A stretch of DNA of 5,210 nt from an uncultured Sphingomonadales bacterium (GTDB lineage Bacteria; Pseudomonadota; Alphaproteobacteria; Sphingomonadales; Sphingomonadaceae). This document shows, one piece after another, positions 1-5,210 of the stretch (the stretch's first letter is position 1; each line of letters opens with the position of its first letter). Position numbers and translations under genes: made by a program. The stretch lies in assembly GCA_903868655.1 (NCBI GenBank), contig CAIPWG010000642.1, positions 1 to 5,210 on the forward strand. Direction: 5' to 3'. A model generated the notes under the pieces. The model made no database searches, was not told the origin of the DNA, and saw only the letters and a program-made list of their open reading frames with translations.

Positions 1-1377
1 ATCACCCCGCCAGAGGCCAAGGCCGCGCGCCCCGATTGCATCATTGCCACCGGCCGGTCGGATTATCCCAACCAGGTCAACAATGTGCTGGGCTTTCCTT
101 TCATATTTCGCGGTGCGCTCGATGTGCGCGCGACCACGATCAACGAAGAGATGAAGATCGCCGCGGCTCAGGCCATCGCCGAGCTGGCGCGCGAAACCGT
201 GCCTGAAGAAGTGGCCGCCGCTTATGGCAAAAACCACCAGTTCGGGCTGGACTATATTATCCCCGCCCCATTCGATCCGCGCCTGATGGAGCGCGTTTCA
301 TCGGCAGTGGCCAGGGCAGCGATGGATACCGGCGTCGCACGGATGCCGATTGAGGATTTCGAGGCTTATCGCAACACACTCAAGGCGCGGCTCAATCCCA
401 CAACTTCGGTGCTGACCAATGTCTATGCCCAGGTCAAACAGAACCCGCGCCGGGTGGTGTTTGCCGAAGCGGAAAACGAAGTCGTACTGCGCGCCGCGAT
501 CCAATACCGCGATTTCGGCTATGGCACACCGGTGCTGGTTGGCCGCACCCAGGCCGTTCTGGACAAGCTGACCGAACTGGGCGTGTCGGACCCGACCAGT
601 TATGAAATCCACAACTCGGCGGTTTCGCCGCTGGTGCCAGAAATGGTGGCTTATCTGTATCCGCGTCTGCAGCGCCGGGGCTTTCTCGAACGCGATGTGA
701 AACGCATGGTCAATCAGGACCGCAACGTGTTTGCCTCGCTGCTGGTCGCGCTCGGCCATGGCGAAGCGATGATTTCGGGCATGACACGCACGTTTGCGCA
801 GACACTGACCGAAGTACGGCGGGTGCTCGACCCCAAGCCGGGACAACTGCCGTTTGGCATCCACCTGATGGTTGGCAAGAACGACACCGTGTTCATGGCC
901 GACACGACTGTTAACGAGCGACCCTCGGCCGAAGATCTGGCCCAGATCGCGATCGAAACCGCCGCCGTTGCGCGCCGCATGGGGCATGAACCGCGCGTCG
1001 CGTTCCTGTCGTTTTCGACGTTTGGCAATCCATACGGCAAATGGATCGACAACATCCGCGACGCAGTGGCGATCCTCGATCAGCGCCAGCCGGGCTTTGA
1101 ATACGAGGGCGAATTGTCGCCCGATGCAGCGCTCAATCCCAAAGTCATGGCCAATTACCCGTTCAGCCGCCTGTCGGGCCGCGCCAATGTGCTGATCATG
1201 CCCGGCCTGCAATCGGCCAATATATCGGCCAAACTGTTGCGCGAACTGGGTGGCAATGCAGTGATCGGGCCAATGCTGATTGGTATGGAAAAGCCGGTGC
1301 AGATCGCACCGATGACTTCGCTCGCACCCGATATCCTGACATTGGCGGTGCTTTCGGCCGCCGGGATCGCGGGATAA
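1..1377 (+). CDS. maeB: NADP-dependent malic enzyme, MaeB type (C-terminal part, 5' end outside window)
   Basis: Cytosolic enzyme that oxidatively decarboxylates malate to pyruvate, feeding NADPH and pyruvate/acetyl-CoA supply during growth on C4 acids. The reading frame is open from base 1, giving 458 residues. The usual two-domain length is about 750-780, so roughly the first 300 residues, including the malate-binding and catalytic part, are missing. Fragment residues 16-28 carry the malic-enzyme signature ATGRSDYPNQVNN, followed by GFPFIFRGALDVRA, which closes the nucleotide-binding domain. From about residue 148 (NPRRVVFAEAENE) to the end is a phosphotransacetylase-like domain. In it, SFSTFGNP (337-344) replaces the Pta motif SFSTKGS, and the Pta Ser-Arg pair (LSRG) aligns with Pro437-Met438. 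This domain is therefore probably not catalytic. In E. coli MaeB it has an allosteric role (acetyl-CoA). An internal GTG at 85 is not a real start, because conserved sequence continues upstream of it. TAA at 1375-1377 lies one base from the convergent transporter gene. Confidence 0.95.
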   Translation: MTPPEAKAARPDCIIATGRSDYPNQVNNVLGFPFIFRGALDVRATTINEEMKIAAAQAIAELARETVPEEVAAAYGKNHQFGLDYIIPAPFDPRLMERVSSAVARAAMDTGVARMPIEDFEAYRNTLKARLNPTTSVLTNVYAQVKQNPRRVVFAEAENEVVLRAAIQYRDFGYGTPVLVGRTQAVLDKLTELGVSDPTSYEIHNSAVSPLVPEMVAYLYPRLQRRGFLERDVKRMVNQDRNVFASLLVALGHGEAMISGMTRTFAQTLTEVRRVLDPKPGQLPFGIHLMVGKNDTVFMADTTVNERPSAEDLAQIAIETAAVARRMGHEPRVAFLSFSTFGNPYGKWIDNIRDAVAILDQRQPGFEYEGELSPDAALNPKVMANYPFSRLSGRANVLIMPGLQSANISAKLLRELGGNAVIGPMLIGMEKPVQIAPMTSLAPDILTLAVLSAAGIAG

Positions 1378-1378
1378 A

Positions 1379-2626
1379 TCACGCCTGACGCGCAACGGCC
1401 TTGCGCGTCAGCCACCGCTGGACCAGCGTAACCGCAGTCAGATCGCCGGTCACGCTGGTGGCAGTGATCGCCGGATCGGCAAGCCCGATGACCGCCACGT
1501 AAAGCGGCATGATTGCCATTGGTGCGCCCAGCACATGCAGGCCCGGGCCATAAATCGCATAAACCACCGCCGCCCCGGGCAGGCCCGCGCCGCTGACACT
1601 GCCCAGCACCACGGCCAGCCCCGCCAGAACGAGTTGTACCGGCCCGGGCTGAATGCCCACCGCATGCGCCGCCACCAGCACGGCCGCCACCGAATGCGCA
1701 ACAGTTCCCAGCCGGAACAGCGAAACCGACATCGGGATGGCCAGCCCGACGACGTCTTCGGGCAGGCCCAGCTTTTCCACCGCAACGTCGATCATCACCG
1801 GGGTGGTCGCCAGCGAAGAACAACTGCCCGCCGCCATCGCCTGCGCGGGCGCAATCGCCGCAGCAAACCGCCCCAGCGCAGCCGCACCGGTTATCCGCAC
1901 CACGACGTAGCACATCGCAGCCATCATCAGGCATGTGGCAAAGCATAGCGCAATGAACACGCCCAGCACTTGCGCCACGCCCAGCCCTGACGACAGACCA
2001 AGCCCAAGCGCAAGGCAGAAAATTCCAACCGGCGCCGCTACCAGCACCCAATCGACCACTTGCAGCATCGCCTGCGCCAATTCGGACAGCAGCCGCATGA
2101 TCGGGCTGGTTTCGATGCCGCCTTCGCGCGGTAACCGCGCCAGCGCTGCGCCCAGCACCAGACCAAAAATGACCAAGGGGAAAATCTGGCCTTGTGCAGC
2201 AGCAGCAACCGGGTTTTCCGGGATGATCGCTATCAATTGCGCGGCCAGACCAGGCACCGGTTGCGCCTCATTTGCGCCGATCAGGGCATCGAGCGCATGC
2301 GCCGGGATTGGCCAGATATTCAGCACGATTTCGGTCAGGATCGTGGACAGGATGACCGTGACAATCATCGCCATCCCAAACACGCCTAAGGTCGTACCAA
2401 TCAGCCGCCCGCCGCGTCCACCCGCCACCGCGCTGGCCACCCCATGGGTGATCATCGCAAAAATCAGCGGGATCAGCGTCATCTGCAAACTGCGCACCCA
2501 CAGCTGCCCCAATGGCAGCAGCGCCTGCGCCGCATCCATCAGCCACCCGATCGCGGCCCAACGCACAGCAATACCGGTCAGCGTACCCAGGACCAGCGCG
2601 CCAAGGATCAGCCGGGTGCGGTTCAT
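1379..2626 (-). CDS. DAACS/SDF-family cation symporter (DctA/GltP-like), divergent substrate site
   Basis: Inner-membrane secondary transporter of the dicarboxylate/amino acid:cation symporter family; 415 residues, like GltPh (417) and DctA (about 430). The protein is hydrophobic throughout. Family landmarks are present: TLIPLIFAMITHG in the second membrane segment (50-62), hairpin 1 GSCSSLATTP (267-276), TM7 ending in GT (307-308), hairpin 2 SGAGLPG (345-351), and TM8 with TSVTGDL (390-396). Against GltPh, the TM7 motif NMDGT reads FRLGT (304-308), and the TM8 substrate arginine R397 is Ile387. Asp394 and Asp405 are kept as Asp384 and Asp395. Acidic-substrate and sodium binding may therefore differ, and the name dicarboxylate transporter is provisional. 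The frame is open up to an ATG at 2782 inside the ClC gene, but I chose ATG at 2626 because GGAGGT sits 6 bases upstream and the protein then starts at the usual distance from TM1. It lies 19 bases after the ClC gene and is probably co-transcribed with it. Confidence 0.9.
   Translation of the reverse strand: MNRTRLILGALVLGTLTGIAVRWAAIGWLMDAAQALLPLGQLWVRSLQMTLIPLIFAMITHGVASAVAGGRGGRLIGTTLGVFGMAMIVTVILSTILTEIVLNIWPIPAHALDALIGANEAQPVPGLAAQLIAIIPENPVAAAAQGQIFPLVIFGLVLGAALARLPREGGIETSPIMRLLSELAQAMLQVVDWVLVAAPVGIFCLALGLGLSSGLGVAQVLGVFIALCFATCLMMAAMCYVVVRITGAAALGRFAAAIAPAQAMAAGSCSSLATTPVMIDVAVEKLGLPEDVVGLAIPMSVSLFRLGTVAHSVAAVLVAAHAVGIQPGPVQLVLAGLAVVLGSVSGAGLPGAAVVYAIYGPGLHVLGAPMAIMPLYVAVIGLADPAITATSVTGDLTAVTLVQRWLTRKAVARQA
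1385..1411. terminator. Perfect 11-bp hairpin at convergent gene ends, possible bidirectional terminator
   Basis: CTGACGCGCAA (1385-1395), a 5-base loop CGGCC, and TTGCGCGTCAG (1401-1411) form a perfect inverted repeat. It starts 8 bases after the maeB stop codon and spans the last codons of the transporter gene on the other strand, ending 4 bases before that stop. The plus direction has no U-tract. The minus direction continues GCGTGATTTATCCC, with only a short T-rich patch. Placement and perfection favour a shared transcription end or mRNA 3'-end stabiliser, but a classical intrinsic terminator is not complete in either direction. Confidence 0.5.
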
Positions 2627-2632
2627 CTCTCT

Positions 2633-2638
2633 ACCTCC
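2633..2638 (-). promoter_or_regulatory. Ribosome binding site of the DAACS transporter gene
   Basis: GGAGGT on the minus strand (within GGGAGGTAGAGAG) matches the anti-Shine-Dalgarno core and lies 6 bases before ATG 2626. It sits in the 19-base gap after the ClC stop codon and decides the start against the longer frame from 2782. It is the clearest Shine-Dalgarno sequence in the window. Confidence 0.85.
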
Positions 2639-2645
2639 CGAAAGC

Positions 2646-4397
2646 TCAGGCTTCGCCAAACATGCGCCGCTGTGCGGCTTCGATTTCTTCCAGATAACGG
2701 CGGCGCGCATGCTTTTCGGTAACAACGCCCACGACTTTGCCCTGTTCATCAAGCACAGCCAGTTCGTCCGCGCCTTCGTCATCGAAATGGGCCAGCACCG
2801 CTTTGATCCCGGTTTCAGGTGTCAGCACCGTGTCGCCAAGTCGCGCCAAGGGGGCGAGCGGCAGCGCCGGATCAAGCGCGGGCGCGTGTGCCGCAGCACT
2901 CTGTACAATGCCGCGATAGCAGCCATCGGCGCCGATCATAATTGCCTTGCTCGCCGATCCCAGCGGCACATAGTTCCGGAATGCAGCAATCGTATCGGTA
3001 TCGGGCACCGTCACAAAATCGCGCCGCATCATCCTTCCCGCGGTCAAATTGAGCATCCAGCCAATATCGCGCGGGCTGCGAATATCCGACCCGCGCACAT
3101 GCAGCCGCCAGGTCGAGAACGAATAACCAAACACTTCGCGCGTAATCGCGCTGGAAATCAGCGCACCGGTCAAAACAATCCCCATCAGCGGAAAATCGCG
3201 CGTGGTCTCCAGCATCAGCAGCGCCAATGTCATCGGCCCACCCACCACCGAAACGCAAAATGCGGCCATGCCCACCAGCGCGAAATCAGTAGGATCGAAC
3301 AAGAGGCCCCACCCCGCCAAATTGAGCGTCTGGGCAAACGCCTGCCCCACCAGCGAACCCAAAAACAGCGAGGCGAAGAACAGCCCGCCGCGAAAACCGC
3401 TGGCCAGCGAAATGACCGATGCGACGATCTTGAGCGCCAGGATCACCAGCAGAAACGACACCGCAGGCCGGGTCATCAGGTCAAGATGCAACGCCCCGTG
3501 CCCCGCCGATAGCGCCTGTGGCGATATCAGCGCCACAGGGATCAACAAGATACCCCCCAGCACAGGCCGCCAGATGCTGCCGCGCATCACCCCCTGCATC
3601 AGCCGTTCGGCCCAGGTCACCAGCCGCATCACCGCAATACCCAGCAAGGCGCAAAGCACCGCCAGAACCGCTGCGGCACCATAATCGATCAATCCGCGTG
3701 GCGCATTCGAGGTAAAGGCCACCAGGTACGGTTCGGTCCCAAGCCAGCGCAACACCAGCACCCCCGCCAACGAGGCCGCAATGACCGGCGCGACTTCGGC
3801 AATCGAATAGGTGCCGATCACGATTTCAAAAGCATAGAATGCGCCGGCCAGCGGGGTGCCGAACGCCGCGCCCACTCCCGCGCCAGCCCCTGCCCCCACC
3901 AATCGGCGCAAATCGGCGCGCCGCAGATGCAACCTTTGCCCCAGCAAAGACGCAATACCGCCGCCCATCTGGGCATAGGCCGCTTCCAACCCGACCGAGG
4001 CCCCACACCCGTTCGACACGACCGTCTGCGCCGCGATCAACAGATTGTCCGCGCCGGGGATGCGTCCGCCATGCAAGGCATTGGCTTCGACCACGTCCAC
4101 CGGAGCGCGTCCACGCCGTCCCTTCCACCGACCAAGGACCACAACACCTGCACCGCCCAGCGGCAGAACAACCAATCGCCAGGGATGTTCGATCGAGACG
4201 AGCGCGCTCAACCGGTTGATCGTCAGGCCATAGAACTGGGCCTGCATCGCATGCGCGAGCCAGCTTTGCGCCAGTGTGGTCAGCCCGGCAGCGCCACCGA
4301 CAAGCACCGCCAGCACAATAAACGCCGCTTCGCTTTCACGAAACCAGCGCTGCACCCGAACGATGCCGACGCGTGCAAGACGTCTTTGGTTTCCCAT
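2646..4397 (-). CDS. ClC-family chloride channel/antiporter with two C-terminal CBS domains
   Basis: Inner-membrane protein moving chloride or a similar anion; 583 residues. The membrane part is about residues 25-430, the CBS pair about 456-505 and 517-572. ClC signatures in order: GGRIP (110-114) at the GSGIP position; NGCGASVGLEAA (129-140) at the GREGP position, keeping the gating glutamate as Glu138; FGTPLAGAFYAFE (179-191); GGLFFAS (337-343) at the GxFxP position, keeping Phe340 but losing the proline; and Tyr425 in FGYSFSTW, the probable match of Tyr445 of ClC-ec1. Glu191-Ile192 aligns with Glu202-Glu203 of ClC-ec1, so the intracellular proton glutamate seems replaced by Ile. CBS domains in this family usually bind adenine nucleotides and tune gating. 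The ATG at 4397 gives the full first membrane helix, but only a weak G-rich Shine-Dalgarno precedes it. The gene lies 33 bases after the LacI-type gene and 19 before the DAACS gene, suggesting one transcript. Fluoride-type ClC looks unlikely given the divergent filter and CBS tail, but the transported ion cannot be read from sequence. Confidence 0.93.
   Translation of the reverse strand: MGNQRRLARVGIVRVQRWFRESEAAFIVLAVLVGGAAGLTTLAQSWLAHAMQAQFYGLTINRLSALVSIEHPWRLVVLPLGGAGVVVLGRWKGRRGRAPVDVVEANALHGGRIPGADNLLIAAQTVVSNGCGASVGLEAAYAQMGGGIASLLGQRLHLRRADLRRLVGAGAGAGVGAAFGTPLAGAFYAFEIVIGTYSIAEVAPVIAASLAGVLVLRWLGTEPYLVAFTSNAPRGLIDYGAAAVLAVLCALLGIAVMRLVTWAERLMQGVMRGSIWRPVLGGILLIPVALISPQALSAGHGALHLDLMTRPAVSFLLVILALKIVASVISLASGFRGGLFFASLFLGSLVGQAFAQTLNLAGWGLLFDPTDFALVGMAAFCVSVVGGPMTLALLMLETTRDFPLMGIVLTGALISSAITREVFGYSFSTWRLHVRGSDIRSPRDIGWMLNLTAGRMMRRDFVTVPDTDTIAAFRNYVPLGSASKAIMIGADGCYRGIVQSAAAHAPALDPALPLAPLARLGDTVLTPETGIKAVLAHFDDEGADELAVLDEQGKVVGVVTEKHARRRYLEEIEAAQRRMFGEA
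3515..3539. repeat. 9-bp inverted repeat inside the ClC gene
   Basis: CCTGTGGCG (3515-3523) and CGCCACAGG (3531-3539) are perfect inverted copies around a 7-base spacer. They encode part of the PVALISPQAL stretch of the ClC membrane domain. The repeat may be chance, since a perfect 9-bp pair with a short spacer is not rare in several kilobases of GC-rich DNA. It could alternatively be an mRNA hairpin or an operator-like site for a dimeric protein. There is no supporting context. Confidence 0.3.
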
Positions 4398-4407
4398 CGC
4401 AACCAGC

Positions 4408-4424
4408 CCCGCCCTATTCGCGGG
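4408..4424 (-). other. Small GC hairpin just upstream of the ClC start codon
   Basis: On the minus strand CCCGC (4424-4420) can pair with GCGGG (4412-4408) across a 7-base loop, 10 bases before ATG 4397. The 3' arm overlaps the only G-rich stretch that could act as a ribosome binding site for the ClC gene. The stem is short and may be meaningless in GC-rich DNA. Confidence 0.25.
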
Positions 4425-4430
4425 CCCCAG

Positions 4431-5210
4431 TCAAGCCCCGACCGCTCCGGTGCTGGCGCGACAGATCAGTTCGAACGGGATTTCGTGGCTGCCCGGCGCG
4501 CCTTTCCCTTCGACAATGGCGATCAGACTGGAACAGGCCCGCGTAATCATTTCTGCCACCGGCTGGCGGATGGCGGTCAGCGGTGGCACCGCAAAGCGGA
4601 CGCCGGGAGTATCTTCAAAACTGACGACGGCCAGATCTTCGGGCACGCGCAGCCCGCGTGCGCTGGCAATATGCAAAGCGGCAAATGCCATTTCATCGTT
4701 GGCAGCAATCACCGCAGTCGGGCGGTCTGGCTGTGACAACCATGATCCAATGACCTGCTCCGCTGTTTCAAAATGAAAATCGCCATCACCGACCCAATCA
4801 CCCGCGATCCCTGCCTCGGCCAGCGCCGCACGATATCCGGCAATGCGCAAAGCCGAACTGCCGTAATTGGCAGCGCCCGCAATAAACGCGATGCGGTGAT
4901 GACCCAGCGCGATGAGATGCGCGGTGGCCGCGTGTGCTGCGGCGACTTCATCCATGAACACATCGACTGTCGCCACTCCCTCGCTGTGGCCGATGCGCGC
5001 ACAGGGAATTCCGCGTTCTTTCAGCAGGTCCACCAGATCAGGGTTGTCGCAATGCGGTGCTGTCAGAATGACCCCATCGGGCCGCAAAGACGCCAGCGCA
5101 TTGGCCAGGCCCCGCCGCGCCAATGCCGGATCGGTATCGACCAGTTCGAAAACCAGGTGCCAGCCTTGCGCTTCGCATGAGGTCATGCCGCCATAGAGCA
5201 TTTGGTCGAC
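4431..5210 (-). CDS. LacI/GalR-family transcriptional regulator (N-terminus outside window)
   Basis: C-terminal 259 residues of a LacI-type repressor; the frame is open to the right edge, so the Met codon at 5201 is internal. About 80 residues, including the helix-turn-helix and hinge, are missing from a usual length near 340. What remains is the periplasmic-binding-protein-like effector and dimerisation domain. Counting from the first visible codon: RPDGVIL (43-49), HLIALGHHRIAFIAG (98-112), IAANDEMAFAAL (168-179), LAVVSFEDTP (193-202) and PPLTAIRQPVAEM (209-221), all standard for this family. Members usually sense sugars or sugar metabolites, but the effector cannot be told from the fragment. 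The stop TGA is at 4433-4431. The next gene downstream on this strand is the ClC gene, 33 bases away and in the same frame. Whether the regulator controls that gene, or instead genes beyond the right edge, is unknown. Confidence 0.93.
   Translation of the reverse strand, partial: VDQMLYGGMTSCEAQGWHLVFELVDTDPALARRGLANALASLRPDGVILTAPHCDNPDLVDLLKERGIPCARIGHSEGVATVDVFMDEVAAAHAATAHLIALGHHRIAFIAGAANYGSSALRIAGYRAALAEAGIAGDWVGDGDFHFETAEQVIGSWLSQPDRPTAVIAANDEMAFAALHIASARGLRVPEDLAVVSFEDTPGVRFAVPPLTAIRQPVAEMITRACSSLIAIVEGKGAPGSHEIPFELICRASTGAVGA

Noticed and set aside
1213..1232. Direct repeat TCGGCCAA-TATA-TCGGCCAA
   Set aside because: It encodes the conserved SANISAK stretch of the phosphotransacetylase-like domain and is explained by repeated Ser-Ala codons.
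298..1395. Long minus-strand open frame (365 codons) opposite maeB
   Set aside because: It is the antisense shadow of a strongly conserved gene. The translation is rich in Arg, His and Cys with no recognisable domain, as expected from GC-rich codon bias.
2640..2656. Possible small hairpin GAAGC-CTGA-GCTTTC around the ClC stop codon
   Set aside because: Only about five pairs with a bulge and no U-tract; too weak to call a terminator between the ClC and transporter genes.
2627..2782. Longer N-terminus for the DAACS transporter, starting at 2782
   Set aside because: It would overlap the ClC gene by 137 bases and add a 52-residue extension unlike the family. The GGAGGT site before ATG 2626 explains the start better.
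1935..3512. 525-codon plus-strand open frame across the transporter and ClC genes
   Set aside because: It spans two clear opposite-strand genes and their gap, and its translation is low-complexity (Arg, Gln, His, Pro, Ser) without motifs. Long antisense frames are common at this GC content.
4398..4433. Stop-codon read-through giving a LacI-ClC fusion (the two genes are in the same frame, TGA followed by C, 11 codons between)
   Set aside because: Sharing a frame happens by chance one time in three, a membrane protein fused to a repressor makes little sense, and the ClC protein has a good N-terminus of its own.

Overview
The window is GC-rich, tightly packed coding DNA with strong G/C bias at third codon positions. 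A two-domain (malic enzyme + phosphotransacetylase-like) MaeB beside a CBS-domain ClC protein and a LacI-type regulator suggests a free-living alphaproteobacterium. A sphingomonad (Sphingomonadales) is my best guess from the protein style; this is inference, not a database match.

Layout: (1) Positions 1-1377, + strand, hold the C-terminal part of an NADP-type malic enzyme (maeB), cut by the left edge. (2) Positions 1379-2626, - strand, encode a DAACS/SDF-family (DctA/GltP-like) secondary transporter. Its last codons contain a perfect 11-bp hairpin that may end transcription from both sides. (3) Positions 2646-4397, - strand, encode a ClC-family anion channel or transporter with two C-terminal CBS domains. 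(4) Positions 4431 to the right edge, - strand, hold the effector-binding part of a LacI/GalR-family repressor; its DNA-binding domain lies beyond the window.

The three minus-strand genes run in the same direction with gaps of 33 and 19 bases, so LacI regulator > ClC > DAACS transporter could be one transcript. The malic enzyme converges on it with a single base between the stop codons. A carboxylate carrier next to a malate-consuming enzyme would suit C4-acid metabolism. However, the carrier lacks several residues that define sodium-coupled acidic-substrate transport in characterised relatives, so its substrate is uncertain.

No RNA genes, mobile elements, CRISPR arrays or gene-free stretches over 300 bases were seen. 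I found no convincing new system. The points most worth a second look are the altered active-site residues in both membrane proteins, their joint placement behind a LacI regulator, and the hairpin at the convergent gene ends.
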